Source of the DNA: Budorcas taxicolor
Lineage: Eukaryota > Chordata > Mammalia > Artiodactyla > Bovidae
Length of the DNA stretch: 64,000 nucleotides
Direction of reading: 5' to 3'
NCBI RefSeq assembly: GCF_023091745.1
Contig: NC_068930.1
Coordinates: forward strand, 13,724,262-13,788,261
Part shown: piece after piece, positions 9,781 through 20,892 of the stretch
Layout of the letters: each line of letters begins with the position of its first letter
Numbering within the stretch: position 1 is the first letter of the stretch
The notes under the pieces: model-generated
What the model was told of the DNA's origin: nothing
Database searches by the model: none
Seen by the model: only the letters and a program-made list of their open reading frames with translations
Position numbers and translations under genes: made by a program

Positions 9781-11209
9781 AGGTAGGCACACATTCCTTA
9801 GTCTTTGAGCTTTGCTTTGTTATCACTTTTGGCAGTAAACAAATTTATTTTTTCTCACTTTTCCTGAGCTTCTTGTCAAGAATGGATGAATAAAAACTTA
9901 CCAGACTCTCATCTACTTTCACTGAAAATTGCCGGTGCCTTTTTGCTCCTGCTTTACCTTTCTTTCCTTGTTCTTAATTTTTTAAAATATGTCTCTCTTT
10001 TTTGAAAAGCTTTTAAATTCTCTAAGGAATAATACTGTATTTTTTTGCTTTTTTAATTCTCCAAAATAAAGTATCATTTATAATGATGTAAATTTCAGGT
10101 AGTTAATTCCTGTCCAAAATAGCTTTTATTCCCCAAGTTATCTATTTACTTTTTCAAGTATCTTGCTATTCTATCAGGGTATTCATCTATGTTTGGATAA
10201 ATCTGTGGTACTTTTATTTGGTGTGCTTCTTTTTCCCTAGAAAACTTCACCCACTGCTGTCAAGAATTTGAAGTCCGAATCATAATTTTCCCCCCACTTT
10301 GTTAAAGAAGTACAGAATCTGCCATATTGCAAAATGAAATGTCTTAATCTTGAGGGGAATTCTCTGATCCATAAAATAAGAGCTTTGCTTAGCCATGAGC
10401 TTGTAGAAGTAGTGCTTTTCATTCTGTACAAAAGATCTACAGTTAGCCTGAAAATGTCACACAGTGGAGATGATTAGTTATAATGTAAATAGAATGTACC
10501 ACTGAAAGCAAACTCAGGACAAATGTCTTGGTTTTGTTTTAAAAGTTAGCTATTTCCTAGTGTGGGCAAAAAAAAAAAAAAAGAAAGAAAAGAAAGAAAT
10601 CAAACATTTGTAATTAACAATACTGACTACCATCATTTTAATACTTTCAAACTCTGGAGACAGCTGACTTTCAGTGCAATCAGGGTGAAGACTGCATTGT
10701 TGGGTGGAGGAACTCCATGGCTATTTTTCTCCTATAGGTTCACCATGTGTCACTACAGAATTGGAATTCAAGAGGTGAGCCTGTATTTCTAATCATGTTG
10801 ATATTTCCCATGTAGCATCTTAGTCAGCTCCTTGAATTCTTCACACAAAACTATAAAAAGGTCATCAATTATAAGGACCTTATGTAAATACTGGGCAGTT
10901 TTGTGATTCTATTCTGAGCAACGTTTATATACATCTGCTCAAATAAATTAATTTTCTTGTCCCAAATGACTCATTTAGTAGAAATAGAAGTTTTCATGCC
11001 AATGCAAATAGAGAAGGGAAAGAGGGCACAGGGAAATGAGGAGAATGGGAATTCACTTTGTAATCTACCAGTTTATGAGCGTTGGCACATGGTTTTTAAA
11101 TGGAAAAGCATTAAGCAAATAGTTATTAATATATGGGGAAAGAAAGGAGAGAGAGAGGATTAGGAATCTAATCTTCTTATATGGAAAGTAACCATGTTGA
11201 GGGTTTGGT
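9781..11209. other. AT-rich single-copy stretch
   Basis: 1.4 kb with no recognisable mobile element, apart from an A-rich (AAAG)n tract at 10567-10600. No supported gene. Confidence 0.5.
10567..10600. repeat. Poly-A / (AAAG)n simple repeat
   Basis: About 15 A are followed by GAAAGAAAAGAAAGAAA. It is simple-sequence DNA with no identifiable parent element next to it. Confidence 0.85.
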
Positions 11210-11340
11210 GTGCATACAGACATGCCTGCGTTCTAGTCCAGTTTGCACTGTTTCCCTGGCTTGAGAATCCGACTCACTTCAGTTAATTTCTCAGAGCCTT
11301 ATTTCTACATATGCAACACCATAATGTAGTTTTTCAAACT
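11210..11340 (+). mobile_element. MIR-like SINE remnant
   Basis: The order GTTCTAGTCC, then TTAATTTCTCAGAGCCTTAT, then TTCTACATATGCAACACC follows the MIR core ('cttaacctctctgagcctcagtttcc..catctgtaaaatg'). It is heavily diverged, as expected for this pre-eutherian SINE. Confidence 0.5.
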
Positions 11341-11657
11341 GTGATCACTGGCAGCTAAATGACACAACACTTCTATTTCTGTAGGTGCTCGGGGCAGCTC
11401 CACATGTATTGGGCATCCCATTACAGATGAAGAAAGGCTTGCAAACTTTACTCAGTCATATTACAGGCTAAGATGAGTCTGACAGATCCTTGAAACTCCA
11501 CCTGAGGTCTGGAGTCATGACCATATGGATTTTAATAGCAGTTTCTTTCCTGCCAAGAAACAAAGTTTCTAGACAGAGCTTCCACCATGTTTCCATCAGC
11601 CCATTGCAATGAGTCATATAGACTGCTCCAAAAGCTATATTTTCTTCCTATCACTTG

Positions 11658-11787
11658 TTGCTGCTGCTGCTGCTGCTAAGTTGCTTCAGTTGTGTCCGAC
11701 TCTGTGCGACCCCATAGATGACAGCCCACCAGGTTCCGCCGTCCCTGGGATTCTCCAGGCAAGAACACTCGAGTGGGTTGCCATTAG
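11658..11787 (-). mobile_element. Truncated Bov-A2 SINE with (GCT)6
   Basis: The minus-strand Bov-A2 end GCTGCT...AAGTTGCTTCAGTTGTGTCC continues to AAGAACACTCGAGTGGGTTG and then stops. Only one monomer is left. The (GCT)6 at 11660-11677 is the element's AGC-repeat tail read in reverse. Confidence 0.9.
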
Positions 11788-12949
11788 ATCTCAATAAACT
11801 TCCTCTTTTGGCATTTATACCCTCCCCAACCCCCCATCATCTAGCATTGATTATCCTATTTTTGTGGTATTCATTGACACTGTCATTTTATGAATTATCC
11901 ATCCCAATCACATCGCCAGCCCTTTGACATCTCTTGAAATCTCTCCCTCTTTCTACATGACCTGTTGAGAGCATTGGCATTCTCCTCCAGCTTACGCCCA
12001 TGATTATTTTTTCAAAATTTAGTGCATCCTTCTCCATCCAAGAATCTTTCTGAATGAAATTTACCTTCTTTGAACTGCTGCTTTATTTTGTGTTCCTCAA
12101 CTTTTCTGAAGAATGGATGCATTTATGTTTTTCATACTTCTTTTCCCTTGCCATTTCTTCAAGTTTTCCTTTCTTTTCTATTGAGAATGCAAACTCTTCA
12201 GGAGATAGCATTACATTTATAAAACATGTTGTATTCATTATATGGCCCAGCAGAGTTCCTAATATAGGATAAAAATTTTAATAATTGATTTTTGAATATA
12301 ATTGCAATTAATTGAATGCTACTACAGATTCCCATTAGCTATTACTATTATTTTTGCATGTATTCTGCTTTTTTTTAAATCTCCCTTCCCTAAATAGGTA
12401 GAAAGATTGATTTATTGATTTGCATACAAGTATTGGTATTCATCTATCTGTATTTTAAATTATATCATGGCAATGCCCCTGAAAACAAAAGTTCATTTTG
12501 AACTGTGGCATTTCTTGGTCCCAGAATGGGTCCTTACATATAGATTCAAGGTAACACATTTCTAATGGAAATTAACTAGCAAAATTTCACTAGCAGAACT
12601 TCAAGTTTCACACCTTTGTTCTTTTCTAATTCCAGTCTTTGAAACCTAGCTGTATCATGTGCTTCTGTGTGCTTGTCCAATAAGACCTCAATCCAGGTTC
12701 AAGAAATAAAATAGTGTTATTTCAGTTGTATTCTTATAATTCTTAAAATGCATTATTATTGTATAGATGAGTAAATGACTTGATCTCTACTTCACTAAGT
12801 AGAAGAGGGAGTTTGCTAATTCATTCCAGGTCTATTCTTTGAGTCCTGCTACAGTTTTGGGCCCTTAAGTATAAGGATAGCAAAACCTGAATAATAATGA
12901 AGAAAGAATGTACTGTATGCTTTGAAAAGAAGGAAGCTAAACAGTAGAA
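11788..12949. other. AT-rich single-copy stretch
   Basis: About 1.2 kb, pyrimidine-rich around 11820-12200. No repeat or gene that I can name. Confidence 0.45.
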
Positions 12950-13168
12950 GAGAAGATTAGAAATACTGGTTCTGCAACCACAGTATCTGGTTTGAAAATC
13001 AACCCACCACCCACTTGACTCTCTCTGTTTCAATTATCTTGTCTATAAAATGGAAATAAAATGCAGCTTCATGGGGTTATTTGGAGGATCCAGTGGTATA
13101 CGGAAGTAACGTGCTTATACAGTGTCTGGCAGAGTATGGCTTTTATTCCATCCATGCTAGCTATTATG
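12950..13168 (+). mobile_element. MIR SINE
   Basis: It follows MIR in order: TTCTGCAACCACAGTATCTGG, then CTCTGTTTCAATTATCTTGTC and TATAAAATGGAAATAAAATG, then TTCATGGGGTTATTTGGAGGAT, then ACAGTGTCTGGCAGAGTATGG and a trailing 'GCTATTAT'. Divergence is high and orientation is clear. Confidence 0.7.
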
Positions 13169-13182
13169 TTTATGATTCTGAC

Positions 13183-13314
13183 CATGAATTCATCCGGTGG
13201 ATAGACCCCGTGCTTTTGCTGTGGGTCAGTCCACTCGGGTGAAGCCACAGTCAAGTGGATGCTTATTAGGCCAGCACAGGCTCCAGCTCCCAGGGCCATG
13301 TTTCTTAGTTCCAT
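13183..13314 (-). other. Exon-like stretch, single copy (speculative)
   Basis: On the minus strand a long pyrimidine tract (13316-13371, rich in TTCCTCTTCC) ends in CACACAG directly before an ATG at 13314. A 44-codon open stretch (MELRNMALGAGACAGL start, DEFM end) then reaches ATG|GTCAGA, a weak donor. It matches no family that I know. Chance is the likelier explanation. Confidence 0.1.
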
Positions 13315-14847
13315 CTGTGTGGGCTGAGTGTGAAGAAGGATGGAGAAGCGGAAGAGGAAGAAAACGAGGCCCCTGAGCATTAAACAGAGCCTATTCCCCA
13401 CGCCTACTCCAAGAGATTAAAGAGATGGATTCTCGAGCTGTTCTTCAGACTGACTAATTTATATGTATATTGAGGACTCAGCCAGAGAGTTTTTTTTGAA
13501 AGGAGCTGGGGGAAAATATGATGCTCTCACAGTCCCAGCGGTGTTGCCACATCCATTTTACTAGCGCATTTATCCTTTAGTACTTCCATGGATTGACATG
13601 AGGGAGGAATCCGCATGTCATGGGAGATAACATCTCACTGTTGCCAAAGGAGTCTATTCAGACATGCATGTTAGTGGGTTGATAACTTATTCGGTATTGC
13701 AGAGGACTCAAAGATAGACATTTCGCCTTTTATCTCCATCTCTGTGCTCCCTGCATACTAAAGATAGTGCAAAACAGCCAGATACATCTTAACTAACCCA
13801 CGCAGAAAAGAGGGACTTTTGCTAGCCTGCTGCCTGGGCTGCGAAGTGAAAGGAACAAGGTGTCACAGGGCCTAATGACAAATGAATTAAACATGTTTAT
13901 GTCCCAACTTGAGTGGTCTGTGAATGTATTTTTAAAGCTCACACCTAGTGATAATTTAGCAAGAAGAGGTATAAAATTAATGGGATGCAGACATTTTGCA
14001 GCAGTCTGGGGTGGAGGGGTGGGTGATAAAAAAGCAAATAGTGAGGTTGCAATAAAAAAAAAGTGGGCACGTTAACTCATATGGATATTTCTACTAGTTG
14101 ACACACATTTTGAGGAGAAGGAAAGAAAAATGAAAACTTATTTAAACAATGGCTCTAAATATGTATTAAAACAGAAACCATTCGAATTGCCTCTGTATTC
14201 TCAGAAAGGTGAAGATTCAGGATTCTCTATTAGACACTGTACAAAAGGAACATCTATCTTTTTGTCAGCACCAATCATTGAGTATTTATCCTTTACTCAC
14301 ATAGTATGTGTCCTCTCTCGATTACCTATGGGTGGTAGTAAAGTGGGATCATTTAAGATAATGTTCAAGATAACATTTCAAATATACAAGGTGAAGTTGA
14401 CCGTGAAGATAGTGATTCCATTATTTTAGATAAGCAAGATCATAGCAACTCTGACATGATCTAAAAACGGAAGCCCAAAAGTGAAATTTTGGTCAAAATT
14501 TCTAACTTACTTTTTGTTTTTAGCTAGAATTTAGCTATGCTATTAATATAAAATATAATTATCTAAACAAAAACTAATATTTTAGAGAAAAGTGAAACTC
14601 TTAATGGTCACTGTTGCTCTGCTTAAAGAGCTTGAAACATGATTCAAAGAATACAAACCAAGATGATAAAAAGTGATTCAGTTGGAAGATGTCAAGTAAT
14701 TTTTATATTTTGCTTTCTAGCTCTTTTCCAGATTTTCCAAATATTCTAAACTTAGTATGTATTTTTATAACCAAGAGAAATGTGTAAGTGCTTCTTAAAC
14801 ATACTTTATTTATTAAAACCTATTGTTTGTATGATCCATATGGCCCC

Positions 14848-14851
<4 letters not shown>
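13315..14851. other. Single-copy DNA, nothing recognised
   Basis: About 1.5 kb, moderately to strongly AT-rich, with several short unsupported frames. No SINE, LINE or LTR signature. Confidence 0.45.
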
Positions 14852-14897
<46 letters not shown>

Positions 14898-14908
14898 ATT
14901 TTTTTTTT
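14852..14908. repeat. (TA)n microsatellite followed by T run
   Basis: About 21 TA units (14852-14894) are followed by TTTTATTTTTTTTTT leading into a minus-strand Bov-A2. The T run is the reverse of the SINE's A-rich tail. Confidence 0.93.
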
Positions 14909-15149
14909 GCTAAGTCGCTTCAGTCATGTCCGACTCTGTGCGACCCCATAGACGGCAGCCAACTAGGCTTCCCCGTCCCTGGGATTCTCCAGGCAAGAAC
15001 ACTGGAGTGGGTTGCCATTTCCTTCTCCAATGCATCAAAGTAAAAAGTGAAAGTAAAGTCGCTCAATCGTATCCAACTCTTAGCCCACCAGGCTCCTCTG
15101 CCCATGGATTTTCCAGGCAAGAGTACTGGAGTGGGGTGCTATTGCCTTA
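14909..15149 (-). mobile_element. Bov-A2 SINE (dimer)
   Basis: Two monomers in minus orientation: GCTAAGTCGCTTCAGTCATG through CCTTCTCCAATGCATC, then a linker AAAGTAAAAAGTGAAAGTAA and a second unit ending GGGGTGCTATTGCC. It is flanked on both sides by TA repeats. It lacks the usual AGC repeat tail. Confidence 0.93.
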
Positions 15150-15166
15150 TATATATATATATATTT
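15148..15166. repeat. (TA)n tract after Bov-A2
   Basis: TATATATATATATATAT directly follows the SINE. With 14852-14894 it brackets the insertion, consistent with integration into a TA-rich target and duplication of that target. Confidence 0.85.
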
Positions 15167-15169
15167 CAA

Positions 15170-15230
15170 ACATTTTATTGAAGTACCGTTGATTTATAAT
15201 GTTACATTAATTTCTAATCTAGTGTTTACT
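15170..15230 (-). mobile_element. Short artiodactyl L1 3' end fragment
   Basis: CATTTTATTGAAGTACCGTTG, then ATTTATAATGTTACATTAATTTC matches the 'ttattgaagtatagttgatttacaatgttgtgttaatttc' start of an inverted L1 3' end. It fades after about 60 bases. Confidence 0.5.
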
Positions 15231-15446
15231 TAACATTGTTAAATGTTCCTTTTAAACATCTTTGAAACAAAGGAATGTGATATTTGAAAAAGTTTTCCTC
15301 ATGCACACAATATTTAGGAAAATATACCATGTTTTTCATGGTCAAGTAGATCAAAAGGCTATTTATTTTGAGATCTTACCAGGTCTCCAGTAGAATTAAT
15401 TGAATATACAGAAAAGGGTTCAATTTTTTTTTTCAAATGAAATATA

Positions 15447-15648
15447 TAGGTGGCTCAGATGGTAAAGAATCTGCCTGTACTGCAAGAGACTGGGCTCTCT
15501 CCCTAAAACAGGAAGATCCCCTGGAGAAAAGACTGGCAACCCACTCCAATCTTGCCTGGAGAATCCCATGCACAGAGGAGCCTGGGCTACAGTCCATAGG
15601 GTCACAGACAATTGGACACGATTGAGCGGCTAACACTTTCACTTTTCA
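15447..15648 (+). mobile_element. Bov-tA SINE
   Basis: Plus-strand copy from ATAGGTGGCTCAGATGGTAA to GCTAACACTTTCACTTTTCA. A few small deletions occur (for example GCCTGGGCTACAG lacks the usual CGG). It faces the opposite copy at 15660. Confidence 0.92.
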
Positions 15649-15659
15649 TCTGTAAGTAC

Positions 15660-15874
15660 AGTGTGTGTGTGCATGTATGTCTGATTCTTTGAGACCCCAT
15701 GGGTTGTAGCTCATCAGGTTCCTCCGTCCATGGGATTTCCCAGGCAAGAATATTGGAGTGGGTTACCGTTTTCTACTCTAGGGGATCTTCCCGATCCAGG
15801 GATTGAACCCATGTCTCCTGCACCTCCTGTATTGGCAGGCAGGTTCTTTACCAACTGGGCCACCTGGGAATACC
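15660..15874 (-). mobile_element. Bov-tA SINE
   Basis: Minus-strand copy; the tail end is replaced by TGTGTGTGTGCATGTATG. It contains CCATGGGATTTCCCAGGC and ends CCACCTGGGAATACC. It carries the CTCCTGCACCTCCTGTATTGG version of the head. It lies 11 bases from a plus-strand copy, tail to tail. Confidence 0.92.
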
Positions 15875-15901
15875 ACCTGTAAGTAGAGTACTAGGTGTTA
15901 T

Positions 15902-15921
15902 TAATATATATATATATATAA
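15902..15921. repeat. (TA)n microsatellite
   Basis: About ten TA units. It is a simple repeat just beyond the inverted SINE pair. Confidence 0.85.
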
Positions 15922-18289
15922 CTTAAAATATTATACACCTAACAGCATCCAATCTGTCCACACTCTTTGGAGGGTTTGTGTTGGTATTATGAAGTATAAG
16001 AGCCCTGCCTCCCCTTCCTAACTCCTTCTTCTGCTTTCAGTTGATTTTTAAAAAATATGTTTGTACCTCTCTATAAATGAAGTGGAAAACAAGTGTTTTT
16101 TTTGTTTTGGTTTTTTTTTTTTGATCATTATAGGGAACAAAACTGAAAATTCCAGACACCTATAAACTTGGGTAATCTCATTTAGCTACATGTGCTAAGA
16201 TAGAAAATGTTTACTCTTCAGCTTTGTGTCATGTAGAACTAGCTGATCTTTAATGGAAAGTTCCTTTGTCTCAGTCCTAGTACTTTCTATCATTTTCGAG
16301 ATGGGCATAAGATTTCTTTCTTTCATTTTCCAGTTTAACAGTGAATGAGTTTTGATTGGTCAGGAGCTTCCTTGAAATCCTTGAGTGCACAGGGTATTTC
16401 ATGAACTCAAGAACTATTTAAAAATAAACTATAACTGTAAATGCAATTTTATAGTAAGGCCATCAGCTTTGAAAATATAAATCTATAATATTTATATATG
16501 GGCTGCCATTGCACAGAAGTCATAACCTCCCATGAGAATGTGTATGTGTAGGCCTTTGCATCCCACCTCGAATGATTTTAACTTTTAGCTTTTCTTCATG
16601 AGCACCCAGATTAGTGTCTGTGACTTATGGCTGCATCAATTCATACAGAAATGCATTGTACCACTGCAAGGGAAGTAGTTCATCTTCTACATGACAAGAC
16701 TTGCACATCTCCAAAATCTAAAAGGACTCTAGACATGCAAAGTCAGAATGGCTTTAGAAAGAATTCGGGGCTAATTATAAACCTGACAAGCAGGAATTTA
16801 CAGAAATAGAACAGAGCCATGCTGGGTGATACGTCTTTGTTGATATGTCTATTTATAAATTGACATTGGACTAAAATACTGAATACTTGGACCTACCCAA
16901 ATACATGAGTATATTATTAACTAATATACTAATATACTAACTAGTATATTCTACAAATTCAGAAGTCTATTGATTTGAAAAACAGCTGGTTAATAATCAT
17001 TGGGCTGCCAAAATTTTGCTTTGAATTTTCAAATTAATTAGTGGGTTTGAACACAATAGCATCAATATATTCAATATTTAATTTTTTATTTAGAACTAAT
17101 GTTTAAGTTCCCTGAACATACAACATTAGAAATGATTCCTCTGTGTAATTACTCTTATTTCCTAATCACTCTCATTTGGAGTTTGTTTATATTTATAAAC
17201 ACACAGAATTTGAAAGTACCAAAAAATACTAATTCAAAAGAAATCCCCTTTTGTGGATAAAGTATTTATGAATATCAATCATATGGAAATTTCTTTGATA
17301 TTTCTAGTAAGATCCAAGTGCATTTCAGTTCAACTGTTAGTTGTATCAGGATGAAAACAGCCTTGTGTTATGGTCAACTTCACATCCAATGAATTGTGTC
17401 TATAAATTTACACTTCCTTAATACCTCTGGCTATAGATTTGATCCTGATAAATGAGACACCATTGGAGGTTCATTAAAAACATGGCCTATATTAGAAAAC
17501 ATCCATTAGATAATATTTTATTCAATAGCAGTTAATTGTATCTTGGTTTAAATAGCTTTTGCTTATGATTGAGCAAGAAAGAGCAAACAATACTCGCACA
17601 CACTTTAATTTTCAGTAGTTGATTAGTAAATATTGTTCAATGAAATATTTTTGTGTCATTCTCCACTAAGGCATTAAACCACATAACTTCAGCTAGAGTC
17701 TTTACGTGGCTAATTCCCAAACATAAATCTCCAGCTGCCATATTTTTAATGAGCTGTTTGAATTCAACTGCATGATGAACTTTCTATGTGGACATTTCTC
17801 CAGGCTGGCAATATCAGCATGTCTCTTTCAAGCTTCTGCCTTCTCTTCTGTGCCTTGCCAAAGTCAATGTGCAAGTGAAAGTCAAGTGTAAGTCAGTGTG
17901 CAAGTCAATACCTCTGCCTTCAATTGTTAAACCCTCATTGGTTACTTTCTCTTTTTTTCTCTCTACATGCCATGAGAAGCAAACTAAGTTTATTTTGTCT
18001 GTCTTTGCAGTTCTTCCCATGCTCACCTTTTCTTTCTATTTCCACTCTTACTATGTATGCTCAAGCTCTCAACATTTACTGTGCAGACTTCAATAACTTT
18101 CCAGTTGATCTTTCCTTCTACCATCTCCTTTGACCTCAGCCCACTTTAGCATACCTACAAATTAATATCTCTTTTGCATATACTTGGAATATTAAAAACT
18201 CTTTTTTTAAAAAATCTTCAGTTGTTCTCAAATCCAAACTTCCAGAATAAACCTTTCCACAACTGGCTCTGAACTAATTTTCTAAGGAA
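15922..18289. other. AT-rich single-copy DNA
   Basis: About 2.4 kb with no recognisable interspersed repeat. A T-rich run lies at 16094-16123. At 17862-17907 a short stretch repeats variants of GTCAATGTGCAAGT and GTCAAGTGTAAGTCAGTGTG, a small imperfect tandem duplication. No supported gene. Confidence 0.45.
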
Positions 18290-19824
18290 TTCTGCTTTTA
18301 GCTTTGACATAAAAAGAGCTTGGATATAGTCACTCCCAGATTTCTAACAAGCAAAAGCTGGACAAGATGAAAATCAACAACTTTTCTCAGACCCATCAGA
18401 GAACTGACATGACAAGGGAAATTGCCATCTTGAAATTTGAAGACAATGAGATGTCTTGAGAGACATAATGCAGATATGTTTACCAGGAGCAGAAGCCTCT
18501 GGGTCCATAAGCTGAGAGGAACATGAAACTGGAAGTGTGACAAATTACTGGAGTGAGGATGTGGATTAGTAGGAGGGAGAATACTCAAAGCTACAGTCTT
18601 AGAAGGTACTGACAGTTGTACTGGACTTTCAGTCCAGGAATGCTATGAAGATCCAAGAAAGGCACTCCCTCAGAAGTTCTGGCAGAGGGAAAAAGGAACA
18701 GAAAACTTTATGAAACATATCCAGAATCTTTTCCATAACAGAATTCTGCTCTTCATGGAAAGGAGTTTGCCAGAGCATAGTTCTAAAACACAATTCTGCT
18801 AGAATAAGGGAATCCCTCTGTACTCCAGCTCCATACAGCCTTCCTGTTGGACCTAAAGTGGGAGGGGGTGGATTACAGGCAACTGGGGACTTAACCAGAA
18901 AGTTATACAGCATTTCTACCCTCTGTACCCTATCACCACACCAACAAGGATTCAGGATAGTCACAGTAGATTACAGCTGAAAGGGCTGTGACACATAGAT
19001 TCTCTCTGAGAAGTAGTGCATAGGAAAGTCCCAAAGTCAAGTTAAAGGACAAAATTAAGGACTAGAGGAATTTGAAAACTCTGAAGCCTAGAAGTACAGA
19101 AAACATGAAACACAGCCCAACTATTAGGCAGATTAATGCAAATCCTCACACTAAAAATCTGTTTACCTCAGTTCTTATTCCCTGAAACTACATCTGCAAA
19201 CTTATACATATATAAATATTTATATTTATAAATTTATAAATAAAAACCTATAAATAAATAAAGCAAAAATAATAAATCATACAAGAGGCAAGGAAAAAGT
19301 GTGTGAAAAAAATAACCCATCAGAACACAGACTCATATATGATACAGGTGCTGAAATTTTCAGACAGGTAATTTAAAATTACAGTTTCATACATTAAGGT
19401 TGCTAATGAAAAAATATAAGCAATATACAAAGAGAAAATTAAAAACAAAACCAAATAAAACAAAAATAGATAGACACTGAAAAGAAGAATAAAAAGAAAT
19501 GCTAGAAATCAAAAACTTTGTGTTAAAAATGAAGAATGCCTTCAACAGGCTCATTAGCAGACTTAACATAACCAAAGATAGAATTAAAAGACTTGAAGAT
19601 GTGGCAATAGAGACTTCCCCGACAGAAAAGTAAAAAACCAAAAATAATAAATAAACATTTAAAAACTGAATGAAAATACGAAAATGTACATAAATGGAGT
19701 ACCACAAAAAATGAAAAGAGAGTGAAACAGCAATATTTGAAGAAATAGTGGCTGAGAAATTCTAAAATTGATAGACACCAAACCACAGGTCTAGATGCTC
19801 AGTGAACATCAAGCACCATTAATA

Positions 19825-19861
<37 letters not shown>
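19825..19861. repeat. (CA)n microsatellite inside L1 ORF1
   Basis: About 18 CA units sit between AAGCACCATTAATAC and TTATATTCAAATTTT, where old L1s carry a C/A-rich 'ccaaaaaaactacaccta' segment. The array probably grew from that seed. It is a candidate polymorphic marker. Confidence 0.93.
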
Positions 19862-19862
<1 letters not shown>

Positions 19863-20336
19863 TATATTCAAATTTTAGATAATTAGATACACAAAACTGA
19901 AGGAAGCTGGAGGAGGAAAAAACATCTTAACTTAGAGGAATAAAAATGAAAATTACATCAGACTTCTTTTAAAGAAAGTTGCAGTCAAGAAGAGAGTGAT
20001 GTGATATATTTAAAGTGTTGAAAGAAAACACTATCAACCTGGAATTACACATCAAGCCATATTACCCTTCAAAAAGGAAGGAGAAATAGTGACTTGCTTA
20101 ATAAAGAAAAGCTGAAAGAGTTCATTGTGGGCACACCTCCTCCATAAGAAATGTCAAAAGAAGTTTTTAAGCAGAGGAAAAAAACTGTTCAATACATAGG
20201 TCAGAAATTGGGATCAATATGAAGAAAGGAAGAGGATAGAAAGAAAATTTATTATTACTATTTGATTGATCAAAATGACCAGTTAAATACTAAATTTATG
20301 CTAAAATAATGACTAACATTTAATTGAGTAATCTTG

Positions 20337-20367
20337 GTATATATGCATACACACGCACACACACAGA
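20337..20367. repeat. Interrupted (TA)/(CA) simple repeat
   Basis: TATATATGCATACACACGCACACACACAG is a short imperfect microsatellite inside the L1 region. Confidence 0.75.
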
Positions 20368-20892
20368 GTTACATCAGTAGTCCAAGGGATAAGAATTAGG
20401 AATACTATATTATAAGGTATTTATGAAATGTGTGAAGTATACAGCCTGTACTTGAAAGTGGACATAGATTATTCCAAAATTTGTATTGTAAAACCTAAGG
20501 TAAATCACTAATTTTAAAAAAAAAGCACAAATGATGTGATAAAAGAGATGATAAAATGGGATCATATAAAATGCTCAGTTAAGACCAGAGAAGGCAGAAG
20601 GGGTTGGGGGCAAAAAATGAATTCAACAAGAAAAAAGTGGCAAGATAATAGATATTGTTCCAAGCATATCTACCGGTACTTGCTCTCAATGTGAACAGTC
20701 TAAAAACATTTAATTGTTAGAGTGGATTAAAAAAATCAAATAAATCGAATAAATCCTCATTTCCATCTTTTGGACTTACCTACTCCTATTTTAAATAGAG
20801 TACACTATGATGTTAGAAAACAAAAATATAAATGATAATCTCCTAAACTCTGCCCACAAATCAATTGTAACATGTAGATTGAATTTGACTGA

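Larger units (their letters stand above)
18290..20745 (+). mobile_element. Old L1 (L1M-type): 5' region, ORF1 remnant, start of ORF2
   Basis: From about 19300 the sequence tracks old-L1 ORF1: 'gatacaggtgctgaaattttcagacaggtaatttaaaat'-type words, then a frame reading KNAFNRLISRLNITKDRIKR and LEDVAIETS (19536-19618). It continues with TATTTGAAGAAATAGTGGC and CACCAAACCACAGGTC, then TTAAAGTGTTGAAAGAAAAC, then ATGTCAAAAGAAGTTTTTAAG. Near 20676-20732 ACTTGCTCTCAATGTGAACAG and TTGTTAGAGTGGATTAAAAAA match the start of ORF2 (NVN..L..W.K). The 18290-19300 stretch fits a 5' untranslated region in position. ORF1 is broken in several places. The rest of ORF2 and the 3' end are absent. Confidence 0.7.

Noticed and set aside
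17862..17907. Short repeated GTCAAGTG/GTCAGTGTGCAAGT words, considered as a CRISPR-like or regulatory array
   Set aside because: Only about 45 bases with imperfect units and no spacer structure; CRISPR arrays do not occur in mammals. It is a minor tandem duplication.
19387..19786. Phe/Leu-rich minus-strand frames resembling multi-pass membrane proteins
   Set aside because: They are antisense to the A-rich L1 ORF1 at 18290-20745.
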